Below the pieces are notes generated by a model that was not told the DNA's origin, ran no database searches, and saw only the letters and a list, made by a program, of their open reading frames with translations. From the NCBI GenBank assembly GCA_964457755.1, contig CAYWGC010000001.1, positions 62,001 to 126,000 of the forward strand: a stretch of 64,000 bases of DNA. Reading direction: 5' to 3'. Numbering within the stretch: the first letter of the stretch is position 1; each line of letters opens with the position of its first letter. The translations under genes and the position numbers were made by a program. Source of the stretch: Tharpella sp964457755. Lineage in GTDB: Bacteria; Desulfobacterota; Anaeroferrophillalia; Anaeroferrophillales; Tharpellaceae. This document shows positions 34,700-43,411 of this stretch, one piece after another.

Positions 34700-34894
34700 A
34701 TAATCCGGAAGACACGCATTGCTGATCTGCCTGAATTTGACATGGCCAGCCAGCTAAAAGATAAAGAGAGCAGCGCCGCCTCGATAACCATGGTTATCGA
34801 GGATGGAGACGCCGCCGAGTTTGCTCAGAGTAGAGCGCCGACATGCAGCCAGAGGTTGTTTACCACCCTAGAGGTGGACGGTATAAAATCCTGA
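34700..34894 (+). pseudogene. Remnant of an addiction-module antidote (HigA-like antitoxin) gene
   Basis: A reading frame of 64 codons begins after a good GGAGG (34686-34690) but with ATA where the ATG should be. Its first half (RKTRIADLPEFDMASQL, then ASITMVIEDGDAAEF) matches the N-terminus of the small antidote proteins paired with RelE/HigB-like toxins. After AEFAQS the family pattern ends, and the HTH C-terminus is missing. No toxin gene is recognisable beside it. I read it as a decayed toxin-antitoxin locus; it occupies most of the 362-base gap 34555-34916. Confidence 0.6.
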
Positions 34895-34916
34895 CTTTTT
34901 GTGGAAACTCTAGATA

Positions 34917-36404
34917 TCACTGCGCCAGATTTTTGACCAATCCGGCCATAAGCCGGGCTCCAAAACCGGTGGCACCGGGAGCGAAATATTTCCATTTTTT
35001 TCCGGGATAGGCGGGACCGGCGATATCGAGATGAGCCCAAGGGATATCTTCGGGAACAAATTCGCTTAAAAAAAGTGATGCCGTAATCGTCCCGCCATAG
35101 GCGCTATTACCGATATTGGAGATATCGGCAAAATCGGATTTCATATCTTCGAGGTAGGCTTTTTCAAGCGGCAACTCCCAGATAATCTCGCCACTCTCCT
35201 CACCCGACTTGATAAGGCGCTCAATCAGCTCCCGATCACGCCCTAAAACGGCAGCCACCTGAATCCCCAAAGCCACGCGGCAGGCCCCAGTCAGGGTTGC
35301 GGCATCGACCATGTAATCGGGTTGTAAAGAGGCCCCGAGCTGCAGGGCATCAACCAGAATAAGACGACCCTCAGCGTCAGTATTTTTAACTTCCACCGAT
35401 TTGCCATTTTTCATAACAATAATATCGCCCGGCGCCTGGGCCTCACCACTCGGCATATTTTCCGCCAGCGCTAAGATCCCGGTAACCTTGACCTGGGCCC
35501 CGAGCTGACCGATAATCTCTAAGGCGCCAAGCACAGCGGCGGCCCCGGCCATATCAGATTTCATATCGACCATAGAGGCTCCCGGTTTGAGCGAAAGTCC
35601 ACCGGAATCAAAAGTAATCCCTTTACCCACCAGAACCACATGGGGGATAGCCACGGATTTTGACTCTAAAGCTTCCGGTTCATAGGTCAGCGTTACCATG
35701 CGCGGAGGCTTACAACTGCCCCGGCCAACCGCTAAAAGACCATTATAACCCTCTTTTAAGAGACGATTTTCATCCCAAAGATCGATCTGCAAACCATATC
35801 TACCGGCGCTTTTTACCGCCTCATCAACAAACTCTTCCGGTCCCAAAAAAGCGGGTGGATGGTTAACCAGATCACGCACCCGATTAACCGTCAAAGAGAC
35901 CGTTTCAATCCGTTGCAAATCCGCCTGAATAAGAGGCAGATCGAGACCACCGACCACAAAAACCACCTCCGGATAAAAAGCCACTTTCGCTTTGTCTTTT
36001 GTTGCGGCCTTAAATTGCTCATAAACATAGGCACCGAGAACAATCCCTTCCAGCGCTTTTTTATGAAAACCACTGGCATCCGGTGCATCAAGGACCAGCA
36101 TCAAGGGCGAAATTTTAAGCGCTACAGCCTCTTTATAAGCCTGCAGAGCCCCGCATTTTACGGCTTCCCAGATATTGAGATGTTTAAATTGATTAAGCGG
36201 CACGAAGAAGTCAGCTGAGATTAGTTGCGGACCACTCAAAAGGAGAGATTTATCAAGTTCACGCTCCTTGAAAACCTTTAATTTTTCTGCCAACTCCTGA
36301 TAATGCGTAAAAAATTCATGTTTTTCAGAAATAAGAAAAGCCCGCAGGCCCGGATCTGCAACAGGTAACGATTTTTCGACCCGCCAAACAATTTGCTTTG
36401 CCAT
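34917..36404 (-). CDS. pepA: Leucyl aminopeptidase (M17 family)
   Basis: This cytosolic hexameric metallo-aminopeptidase releases N-terminal amino acids. The two-metal site is shown by GKGITFDSGGLSLKP (K and D ligands), MKSDMAGAAA and the M17 signature NTDAEGRLILVDAL. At 495 residues it is full length. It follows livF by one base and is the last gene of the liv operon. This placement links peptide breakdown with uptake of branched-chain amino acids. Confidence 0.95.
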   Translation of the reverse strand: MAKQIVWRVEKSLPVADPGLRAFLISEKHEFFTHYQELAEKLKVFKERELDKSLLLSGPQLISADFFVPLNQFKHLNIWEAVKCGALQAYKEAVALKISPLMLVLDAPDASGFHKKALEGIVLGAYVYEQFKAATKDKAKVAFYPEVVFVVGGLDLPLIQADLQRIETVSLTVNRVRDLVNHPPAFLGPEEFVDEAVKSAGRYGLQIDLWDENRLLKEGYNGLLAVGRGSCKPPRMVTLTYEPEALESKSVAIPHVVLVGKGITFDSGGLSLKPGASMVDMKSDMAGAAAVLGALEIIGQLGAQVKVTGILALAENMPSGEAQAPGDIIVMKNGKSVEVKNTDAEGRLILVDALQLGASLQPDYMVDAATLTGACRVALGIQVAAVLGRDRELIERLIKSGEESGEIIWELPLEKAYLEDMKSDFADISNIGNSAYGGTITASLFLSEFVPEDIPWAHLDIAGPAYPGKKWKYFAPGATGFGARLMAGLVKNLAQ

Positions 36405-36405
36405 A

Positions 36406-37116
36406 TTACTCCCCTAAATAGGCCTCTTTGACCCGTTCATCACACAATAATTCTTGCGCCGGCGCCTCCAGAATGATCTTGCCGGTCTCCATCACATAAC
36501 CATAATCCGCCAGATTAAGGGCGGCGTGAGCGTTCTGTTCAACCAATAGGATGGTAATTCCCTCCCCGGCAATGCGCTCAATAATCGAAAAGATCTTTTC
36601 CACCATCAGAGGGGCAAGCCCGAGAGATGGTTCATCGAGCAGTAACAACTGCGGCTGCGACATCAGAGCGCGACCAATCGCCAGCATCTGCTGTTCACCT
36701 CCGGAAAGCGTACCCCCAGCTTGCCGACGCCGTTCGCCTAAGACCGGAAAGAGATCATAAACCATCTCAAGATCTGCCGCAATCGCCGATTTTACGCGCC
36801 GGCAATAGGCTCCCATCTCAAGATTTTCCTGAATTGTCAAGCCCGGGAAGATGCGCCGCCCCTCCGGGACCTGACAGAGCCCGGCTTTGACAATATCGTC
36901 GGGCGCCCGGCCTTTAAGGGTCGTCCCATGATAAAAAACTTCGCCTTGCTGGGGTTTAAAGATCGCACTGATCGCCATCAAGGTTGTCGATTTACCCGCC
37001 CCATTGGCCCCGATCAGGGTTCTGATCTCGCCGGCATAAACCTCAAGGTTAACCCCCTTCAAAGCATGGATATTGCCATAATAGTAATGAATATCTTTAA
37101 GCTTCAGCAGCGGCAT
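36406..37116 (-). CDS. livF: Branched-chain amino acid ABC transporter ATPase LivF
   Basis: This is one of two ATPases of the LIV importer. Its 236 residues have Walker A GANGAGKS, signature LSGGEQQML, Walker B LLLLDEPSLGLAP and the H-loop in LLVEQNAHAA. These are standard LivF features. It overlaps livG by 20 bases and abuts pepA. Confidence 0.95.
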   Translation of the reverse strand: MPLLKLKDIHYYYGNIHALKGVNLEVYAGEIRTLIGANGAGKSTTLMAISAIFKPQQGEVFYHGTTLKGRAPDDIVKAGLCQVPEGRRIFPGLTIQENLEMGAYCRRVKSAIAADLEMVYDLFPVLGERRRQAGGTLSGGEQQMLAIGRALMSQPQLLLLDEPSLGLAPLMVEKIFSIIERIAGEGITILLVEQNAHAALNLADYGYVMETGKIILEAPAQELLCDERVKEAYLGE

Positions 37117-38308
37117 GCTGGGCTCCTAAATAGGCTTCAATAACTTTAGGGTTGCGGCGCACTTCAGACGGGGTACCGGAAGCGATCAACTCACCATGAT
37201 CAAGAACATAGATACGATCGGCCAGATTCATTATCACCTTCATATCATGTTCAATAATCAGAACTGCAATTCCGGCCTGACTGATCCGACGCACCAGAGT
37301 AATAAGCGCGGCCGATTCGGTCGGATTCATCCCGGCCGCCGGTTCATCTAAAAGCAGCAGTTTAGGTTCAGTGGCCAACGCCCGGGCAATTTCAAGGCGA
37401 CGTTGATCTCCGTAAGGCAACGAACCGGCCCGACTCTTAAGCTGTTCACCAAGACCGACAAACTTTAAACACTCCGTTGCTTTCGCAACTGAATCGCGCT
37501 CCTCTTTACGGGCCTGAGGCAGGCCCAGAACAATACCGAAGAAATTGGCTCGGGTCCGGCAGTGACGCCCCAACTTGACATTATCAAGAGCCGAAAGGGA
37601 AGAGAAAAGCCGGATATTCTGAAAGGTGCGACCAATCCCCAAGCGCGTGATAACATCGGCCCGCACATGTTGGCCAAAAGCTTCTTTGACCCGGGGCAGA
37701 TTAAAGAGAAGAAGGAAAACCGGCGTTATAGTTAGAAGCACAAGGGCTCCCGGAACAAGCATTGGATAAAAAGGAAAAAGATCGAAAAAAGTAATCTCTG
37801 AAAAATCGGGACTGTGCCAAAGCCAGGAAGCGGCACAAACCCCATCAACCAAGGTAAAAATAATCAGCAACAGCCGACTCCAGGGCCGGAAATGCCTTAG
37901 AGGTTTAAGCAGATATATGCGAAAAAGGGCCAGCGTTGAGAGTGCCAGAACCGCTTCCATACGAAAAAAGGTCTCCGGCCAAACCACCCCTAAAGCCAGC
38001 GGCAGCCAGAGGAGAGAGAGCAGAGCAAAGAGCAGAGAGAAGCGGAAAATCAAGCGACCGGTCGCCGGAGTGACCTGGCTGACCAAACTGTGACCGGCAA
38101 AGGTGATCTCTCCCGAAGTCGGTACGGCAACCGCATTGAGACAGTTAAAAAAAGTGGTTTTCCCAGCCCCGTTGGGACCGATCAGGCCGACAATTTCGCC
38201 GGCCCGAACCTCAAGCGAAACCTCTTTGACAGCTGTCAGGCCACCAAATCTTTTGACCACTTTTTGAGCCTTTAAAAGGAGCTCACCGGTTTTAGGTTCG
38301 GCCATCAT
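37097..38308 (-). CDS. livG: LivG-type ABC transporter ATPase with large hydrophobic insertion
   Basis: This is the second LIV importer ATPase. The normal LivG parts are intact: Walker A GPNGAGKT, Q-loop in GIGRTFQNIRLF, signature LPYGDQRRLE, Walker B LLLLDEPAAGMNP and switch histidine in IIEHDMK. But about 140 residues are inserted between the first beta-sheet region and the Q-loop (DNA about 37658-38080), and the insert contains about four very hydrophobic segments. LivG is usually about 255 residues; this one is about 403. The frame starts at TTG 38329, but ATG 38308 (AAGG 4 bases upstream) is preferred. All neighbours are ordinary liv genes. Confidence 0.9.
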   Translation of the reverse strand: MMAEPKTGELLLKAQKVVKRFGGLTAVKEVSLEVRAGEIVGLIGPNGAGKTTFFNCLNAVAVPTSGEITFAGHSLVSQVTPATGRLIFRFSLLFALLSLLWLPLALGVVWPETFFRMEAVLALSTLALFRIYLLKPLRHFRPWSRLLLIIFTLVDGVCAASWLWHSPDFSEITFFDLFPFYPMLVPGALVLLTITPVFLLLFNLPRVKEAFGQHVRADVITRLGIGRTFQNIRLFSSLSALDNVKLGRHCRTRANFFGIVLGLPQARKEERDSVAKATECLKFVGLGEQLKSRAGSLPYGDQRRLEIARALATEPKLLLLDEPAAGMNPTESAALITLVRRISQAGIAVLIIEHDMKVIMNLADRIYVLDHGELIASGTPSEVRRNPKVIEAYLGAQHAAAEA

Positions 38309-38315
38309 CAGACCT

Positions 38316-39272
38316 TTACTCTTTTTCAACCGGCAGAAGGCCTGCCGGTCGCCACCGCATCATGAAGACGATAATCAGACCAAAAAGAAGATAGCGGGCG
38401 TTACTGAGTTCAGCCGGCAGGACAATTCTTAAAACTTCAGTTAAGGGAATCAAAACCAGAGCGCCCAGCAGGGCTCCGGTGATACTCCCCATACCCCCGA
38501 AAACGATGAGGCAGAGGATCAGGATTGATTCCCAGAATTTAAACATATCGGGATGAATAAAACGGAACCAGCGGGCATAAAAAGCCCCCGCCAGAGCCCC
38601 GATCGCGGCACTCAAAGCAAAAGCAATAATTTTATAGGTAGCGACATTGACACCGACACATTCGGCCGCAATCTCATCCTCGCGCACGGCAAACCAGGCC
38701 CGCCCCAAACGCGAGCTGCGAATCTTGACCACCACCCATAAAACCAGAAGCAGGAAAAATAGAATCAGATAAAACGCCTGCCAGGGCTGATCAAGAACTC
38801 TGCCAAAGATATCGGGCCGCGCAATCCCCGGAACCCCCATGGGCCCCCGGGTCAACCAGAGCTCATTCCGAATAACCAGAATAATCAGCTCAGAGAAACC
38901 AAAGGTGACAATGGCAAAGTAATCATCAGAGAGCCTTAAAGTCGGAGCCCCGCGCAAGACGCCCCAGAAAGCGCCGTTAAGCGCCGCCAGAGGCAGTACC
39001 AGCCAGATACTCCATTGATAATGAACCGTCAAAAGACCGGCGGTATAGGCCCCCAGGCCAAAAAAACCGACGTATCCGAGATCGAGCAGACCGGTAAATC
39101 CGGGCACTACGTTAAGTCCTAAGGCGAGAACCATATAGACCAGGGTTAAAGTAGCAACCCGGAGCACATAAGGCCCAGCACTCCCCATCGGCAGCCAGGG
39201 CAGAATTAGAACGACGGCCAGCAGTGGCAGGTAAAGTCTTTTATCGTTAAAGAGACGATCGTCTAAGTGCAT
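38316..39272 (-). CDS. livM: Branched-chain amino acid ABC transporter permease LivM
   Basis: This is a membrane channel subunit of 318 residues with about nine to ten helices. The LivM features GLNVVPGFTGLLDLGYVGFFGLGAY and GGMGSITGALLGA are present. It lies 11 bases after livH, and its end overlaps the possible upstream livG start. Unlike many LivM it has no obvious C-terminal extension. Confidence 0.94.
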   Translation of the reverse strand: MHLDDRLFNDKRLYLPLLAVVLILPWLPMGSAGPYVLRVATLTLVYMVLALGLNVVPGFTGLLDLGYVGFFGLGAYTAGLLTVHYQWSIWLVLPLAALNGAFWGVLRGAPTLRLSDDYFAIVTFGFSELIILVIRNELWLTRGPMGVPGIARPDIFGRVLDQPWQAFYLILFFLLLVLWVVVKIRSSRLGRAWFAVREDEIAAECVGVNVATYKIIAFALSAAIGALAGAFYARWFRFIHPDMFKFWESILILCLIVFGGMGSITGALLGALVLIPLTEVLRIVLPAELSNARYLLFGLIIVFMMRWRPAGLLPVEKE

Positions 39273-39283
39273 GGGTCAGTCAC

Positions 39284-40210
39284 CTAAGCTTTATCCCGTT
39301 GGTGGCGGCCAAAAAGACCGGTGGGTTTGACCAGAATGACCAGAATCATCACCGCATAAGCGATACCGTTGCTGTAAGAGGATGAGATATAGCCACCGCC
39401 AAAAACTTCGGCCAGGCCCAAGATACCACCTCCTAAAATAGCCCCCGGAATACTGCCGATCCCCCCTAAAACAGCGGCGGCAAAGGCTTTGATGCCGGCA
39501 AAATAACCCATCGTCGGATAGACGGCATTATAGTAAAGGCCGACCAGAATTCCGGCCACCCCGCCAAGACCGGATCCGATCGCAAAGGTATAGGAGACAA
39601 CTCTATCAACGTTGACTCCCATCAAGGCTGCAGCTGTCTTATCCTGAGATATGGCCCGCATGGCCCGACCGATTCTCGTATAGTGAACAATCAGATGTAG
39701 AGCCAACATTAAAAAAATCGCTGTCGACAAAATGACCACCTGTAACCAGCTGATCACCACATCACCTAGCAGCAATGCCGGTTCTGAAAAAAAAACGGGA
39801 ATAGAGTTCTGGGGAAATGCCTGAATCTGTCCTCCCCAGATCAACAGGGCCAGATTCTGGAGGAAAATAGACATACCGATAGCCGTTATCAAAGCTGCCA
39901 GGCGGGGCGCCCGACGCAAAGGGCGATAAGCGACAATATCGAGCAAAACCCCGGCCAAGGCACAAGCTAATACAGATAAGACGACAGCCAGGCCGAAAGG
40001 CAATCCGAAACCAAAAAATCCGGAAAGCAGAGAAAAGCTGAGAAAGGCGCCCATCATATAAATTTCACCATGGGCAAAATTTATGAGCTGAATAACCCCA
40101 TAGACCATCGTATAGCCGACAGCAATCAGGGCATAGATACTCCCTAAGGTTATGCCGTTAACCAATTGCTGAAGAAAAAGGGAAGATTGTTCTAAAATTG
40201 CAGCAAGCAT
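39284..40210 (-). CDS. livH: Branched-chain amino acid ABC transporter permease LivH
   Basis: This is the first membrane subunit of the LIV importer, 308 residues. It has NGITLGSIYALIAVGYTMVYG at the N-terminus, the NFAHGEIYMMGAF segment, and GGIGSIPGAILGG near residue 250. It starts 6 bases after livK. Confidence 0.94.
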   Translation of the reverse strand: MLAAILEQSSLFLQQLVNGITLGSIYALIAVGYTMVYGVIQLINFAHGEIYMMGAFLSFSLLSGFFGFGLPFGLAVVLSVLACALAGVLLDIVAYRPLRRAPRLAALITAIGMSIFLQNLALLIWGGQIQAFPQNSIPVFFSEPALLLGDVVISWLQVVILSTAIFLMLALHLIVHYTRIGRAMRAISQDKTAAALMGVNVDRVVSYTFAIGSGLGGVAGILVGLYYNAVYPTMGYFAGIKAFAAAVLGGIGSIPGAILGGGILGLAEVFGGGYISSSYSNGIAYAVMILVILVKPTGLFGRHQRDKA

Positions 40211-40216
40211 AAAAAT

Positions 40217-41347
40217 CTACTGAAGTTGCTCTTCAGCACTAACCCATTGACCATTTTTAACGACTTTAACAAAAGCGGCTTTCAGGCAATCACCATTCTC
40301 GTCAAAGTAGGTCGCCCCGGTAATCCCTTGGTAGGCTTTCTCTTCTGAAGATATCCCGGCCAGATAGGCCCGCACCTTCTCGCGATCAAGTCCGGCTGCA
40401 GCAATCGCCGCAACCGCTAAGCCAACAGCGTCGTAGGTGTTGGCGGCAAACCAGTTGGGTTCAATTGCAAACTTCTGCCGGTAGCGTTCAACAAAATCTT
40501 TAACCATCACCCCGCCTCGATCAACCAGAAAAGGGGTGGTCACAAAGAGGCCATCGGCGGCAGGATTTTTCAGCATAATCTCATCATCAAGACCATCCGC
40601 CCCGAAAAAAGCACACTTAATCCCTAAACTTCGGGCCTGGGAGATCAGCAGGGTCGCCTGCGGAGCGTAACCCGGAATAAAGATGGCATCAGGACGCATC
40701 ATCTTGAATTTTGACAGTGAAGCCTTAAAATCGATTGTTTCCGACATATAAGCTTCGGCCCCGATCACCTGTAGACCAAGTTTTTTGGCCTGCCTGACAA
40801 AAGCATCCTTGAGCCCCATAGCATAGTCATTAACTTCATAAAAAATGGCTATTTTCTTAAAATTACGCACCTTTTTGGCATAACGAGCAAGAAAATCACC
40901 TTGAAAATCGTCCTTGTAGACATTGCGAAAATAGTAAGGACTGGATTTGCCAATTTCAGGATTGGTCGAGGCTGGAGTAATTGCGGCAAGTCCGGCCTCT
41001 TTGTAGATCGGTAGAGCCGCCAGGGTTGCTGAACTACAAAGATGACCAACCACAATCGCAACCTTGGGATCACTGGCAAAACGGGTCGCCACGGCCGCGG
41101 CTTCCTTGGGATCACAAAGTTCGTCACCTAAAACAATCTCGATCTGCTGGCCATTAATGCCGCCCCCCGCGTTAATCTCTTCGGCTTTAAGCAGGGCCCC
41201 ATTCTTGACCCCTTCACCAAAAGAGGCGAGCGGCCCGGTAAAAGGAGAGGCCACTGGAATCTTGATGGTTTCTGCTTGAATTAGAGAGACTGAAAAAAAA
41301 CTGGTCAGAAAAAAACCGGCCGCAAGCAACATCAATAATCTCTTCAT
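40217..41347 (-). CDS. livK: Branched-chain amino acid ABC transporter substrate-binding protein
   Basis: This is a periplasmic-binding protein of 376 residues (type 1 fold). A signal peptide ends near SLIQAE. It begins TIKIPVASPFTGPLASFGEGVKNGA, the normal LivJ/LivK start, and has a VVGHLCSSATLAALPIYKEAG ligand-side motif. It follows the HD-domain gene directly and precedes livH. The specific amino acid cannot be assigned; with two permeases and two ATPases it forms a complete importer. Confidence 0.92.
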   Translation of the reverse strand: MKRLLMLLAAGFFLTSFFSVSLIQAETIKIPVASPFTGPLASFGEGVKNGALLKAEEINAGGGINGQQIEIVLGDELCDPKEAAAVATRFASDPKVAIVVGHLCSSATLAALPIYKEAGLAAITPASTNPEIGKSSPYYFRNVYKDDFQGDFLARYAKKVRNFKKIAIFYEVNDYAMGLKDAFVRQAKKLGLQVIGAEAYMSETIDFKASLSKFKMMRPDAIFIPGYAPQATLLISQARSLGIKCAFFGADGLDDEIMLKNPAADGLFVTTPFLVDRGGVMVKDFVERYRQKFAIEPNWFAANTYDAVGLAVAAIAAAGLDREKVRAYLAGISSEEKAYQGITGATYFDENGDCLKAAFVKVVKNGQWVSAEEQLQ

Positions 41348-41950
41348 CTACTGCTCTCCTCTACCCTTTTTACCATTGACCCACCACTCATTGCTATCTT
41401 TACTGAACCACCAGGAAGCCCAGTCACTCTCATAGAGACCTTTGGCTAAAGCCCGCCCCGACTCAGTCAAAAGACGCTGCCGGGCTACAGTCAACCATTT
41501 TCTAGCATAAGGATTGCCAAGATCATGCTGCTCCTTGACCAGAACCATCAGGGCCAATTGATCAGCATCGGCCGCCAGTTGCGCCTCAGAACTCGCTTTC
41601 TCTTCAAATTCTTGCACCAGAGCCGCTACCTCAGCCCCAAAAAACAGGGGCCGACACATATCTTCAAGAGCACCTGCTTCGTCAACTTTAACATATTTTT
41701 TATTGACGTAGTTATGATCTCCGGTACGAGCCTCAAGCAGATCATGCAGCAGGCAGAGTTGTAAAAGCCGTTTTTCATCGACTTCGACCCCGTTTTCAAG
41801 CTCCATCTTCGCCAAAACATATCCGGCAATCATGGTCTGAAAAACGTGCTCGGCCACCGACTCCCGACCACTGCCGAGAAACTGTAGGCCGCTGCGCGGT
41901 GTGCGCCGCAACATCGCAGCCGTAAAAAGAAACTCGGCCATATCCTTCAC
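41348..41950 (-). CDS. HD-domain phosphohydrolase (YfbR/HDDC2-like)
   Basis: This 200-residue metal-dependent phosphohydrolase has the HD signature spread as EHVFQTM, then LLHDLLEA and D in ADADQLALMV. It resembles 5-prime-nucleotidase YfbR and HDDC2 in length and pattern. A GTG start overlaps the previous stop by 4 bases; ATG 41941 is an alternative. Being first to livK in the operon is unexplained. Confidence 0.82.
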   Translation of the reverse strand: MKDMAEFLFTAAMLRRTPRSGLQFLGSGRESVAEHVFQTMIAGYVLAKMELENGVEVDEKRLLQLCLLHDLLEARTGDHNYVNKKYVKVDEAGALEDMCRPLFFGAEVAALVQEFEEKASSEAQLAADADQLALMVLVKEQHDLGNPYARKWLTVARQRLLTESGRALAKGLYESDWASWWFSKDSNEWWVNGKKGRGEQ

Positions 41951-42237
41951 AGCTGTAGGGCCTCAAGTTCTCTTAATCTCTCAAGAATCATATTCTTTTT
42001 GATTTTGGCAGCCTGATAAGCCATCTCATCGCCCGCATCAAAAGCCTCTTTTACCTCTTTTTCTATCTGAGCCACCCCGGCCGCCATCTGGGTGTATGAT
42101 TTCTTCAATTCATCGGTAACTGATTCCAGATTATCATCCAGTTCGCCCAATGTTTTCTGCATCCAGGCGGGATCGTTAAGACGCTCAACTTCAGCCGCAT
42201 CCTCAGGCATTTCAAACTCTGCTTTATCACTGCTCAT
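41947..42237 (-). CDS. Small coiled-coil protein of unknown function
   Basis: I do not recognise this 96-residue acidic protein. It lacks a signal peptide or membrane segment. Residues about 20-95 are predicted to be a nearly continuous amphipathic helix with a heptad-like pattern (LDDNLESVTDELKKS and IKKNMILERLRELEALQL). It is the first gene of the operon leading into the HD protein and liv genes, and it overlaps the HD start. It could be a scaffold or subunit; there is no further evidence. Confidence 0.72.
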   Translation of the reverse strand: MSSDKAEFEMPEDAAEVERLNDPAWMQKTLGELDDNLESVTDELKKSYTQMAAGVAQIEKEVKEAFDAGDEMAYQAAKIKKNMILERLRELEALQL

Positions 42238-42262
42238 AACAATTATTCTCTTAATAGTTTTT

Positions 42263-42350
42263 AACTATTCAGTTCCCTCATAAAGCTACTACAGAAGGCG
42301 TCGAACTTTGCTTCGCCTACTTCGAAGGGGACAGTTTGAGCTGAATAGTT
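42263..42350. repeat. Dispersed hairpin-element fragment, copy C
   Basis: It shares CGAACTTTGCTTCGCC (42302-42317) with copy A and a following GGGGACAG segment, but lacks the matching right arm. It is flanked by a perfect 10-bp inverted repeat AACTATTCAG (42263-42272) and CTGAATAGTT (42341-42350). It lies between yraN and the coiled-coil gene. Confidence 0.5.
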
Positions 42351-42352
42351 GA

Positions 42353-42721
42353 TTATTCCCAGACAAAAGCGTCCTGGATCCACTCAATTTTGGGTTCTCC
42401 GCCTGCCGGAGCTAGGATTGCAATCACATCGAAACGTAGTTCACCATCCCAGGAGTGTTGATTGAGATACCAACCGGCCGTCTTGACCAAACGTTTCTGC
42501 TTCGACCATGAGACCGCTTCCTGGGGTGCGCCGAAGGTCTCCCGCCGGCGGGTTTTGACCTCACAGAAAACCAAAACTTCAGAAATCTGCGCAATGATAT
42601 CTATCTCACCAAAACGACAACGGAAACCGCGCTCAACGACTCTCAGTCCCTGCTTCTCCAAGTAGGAAGCCGCAAGCGCCTCTCCCCAACATCCGAGTTT
42701 ATGGCGTTGATCTTCACTCAT
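42353..42721 (-). CDS. yraN: YraN/UPF0102 family endonuclease-like protein
   Basis: This is a small protein of the YraN family, which has a restriction-endonuclease-like fold. It carries GCWGEALAASYLEKQG, then RFGEIDIIA and VFCEVKTRR, which contain the PD-(D/E)XK-type acidic and lysine residues. It is 122 residues from the ATG at 42721, overlapping the rnhB stop by 8 bases. The rnhB-yraN pairing is widely conserved; its cellular role is not established. Confidence 0.92.
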   Translation of the reverse strand: MSEDQRHKLGCWGEALAASYLEKQGLRVVERGFRCRFGEIDIIAQISEVLVFCEVKTRRRETFGAPQEAVSWSKQKRLVKTAGWYLNQHSWDGELRFDVIAILAPAGGEPKIEWIQDAFVWE

Positions 42722-43331
42722 CACACACTATGTCCTTACAACGAAAACTGCGACGATGCAAGAGGCAAGGTCCGTGACGAGCCAGAGCCCGGCGATGAAC
42801 TATTGTCCCATAACCTTTATTACGGGCAAAACCATATTCGGGGAAACGGCGATCATAGTAGAGCATTTGACGATCACGAACGACTTTTGCAATAATCGAT
42901 GCGGCCGCAACAGGCAGGCAGAGGGAGTCACCCTTGACCAAAGGGTATTGAGGAAGGTGCAAAGGCAAACGTTGACGACCGTCAACCACCACGAGGTCAA
43001 AAACCTGACGCATTGCTGTCAGAGCTTTGACCATAGCTTTCAGTGACGCCTGCAGAATATTAATTTGGTCTATCTCCTCAACGGAGACCACGCCAAGGCC
43101 AAAGAGAATACTGGAGTTCACTAATTGATTAAAAATCAGCTCCCGTTGCTCTGGACTTAATTTTTTAGAATCGTCCACCCCGGCTATGGAAAAATCAGGG
43201 GGTAACAGAGCCGCAGCCGCGACCACTGGTCCCGCTAAACACCCCCGGCCAACCTCATCAACCCCAACCACCAAAGGCCGTCCAAGACGGGTCATGATAT
43301 TGACTATGGCTTCTTTCGGGGAATCACTCAT
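42714..43331 (-). CDS. rnhB: Ribonuclease HII
   Basis: This enzyme removes RNA from RNA-DNA hybrids and starts excision of misincorporated ribonucleotides. Its 205 residues have VVGVDEVGRGCLAGPVVAAA (DEVGRG motif), DSKKLSP, VVVDG, and AAASIIAKVVRDRQM with the C-terminal acidic site. It lies downstream of rplS and coupled to yraN, the usual order. Confidence 0.95.
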   Translation of the reverse strand: MSDSPKEAIVNIMTRLGRPLVVGVDEVGRGCLAGPVVAAAALLPPDFSIAGVDDSKKLSPEQRELIFNQLVNSSILFGLGVVSVEEIDQINILQASLKAMVKALTAMRQVFDLVVVDGRQRLPLHLPQYPLVKGDSLCLPVAAASIIAKVVRDRQMLYYDRRFPEYGFARNKGYGTIVHRRALARHGPCLLHRRSFRCKDIVCDE

Positions 43332-43348
43332 GAAAAGAGGGTTTAGCT

Positions 43349-43393
43349 ATCAGGCATAGATAGCAGTTAATATAACCAGAAGCTATGCCTGAT
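43349..43393 (-). terminator. Long inverted repeat between rplS and rnhB (terminator or processing stem)
   Basis: ATCAGGCATAG and CTATGCCTGAT (43349-43359, 43383-43393) form a perfect 11-bp stem with a 23-base loop, 19 bases after the rplS stop. No long T-run follows on the minus strand, so it may be an RNA-processing or partial termination site. Confidence 0.5.
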
Positions 43394-43411
43394 TCCATAG
43401 ATCCCCGCAAA

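Noticed and set aside
34592..34894. Complete toxin-antitoxin module
   Set aside because: Only half an antitoxin is recognisable, the start codon is changed, and no toxin gene is adjacent.
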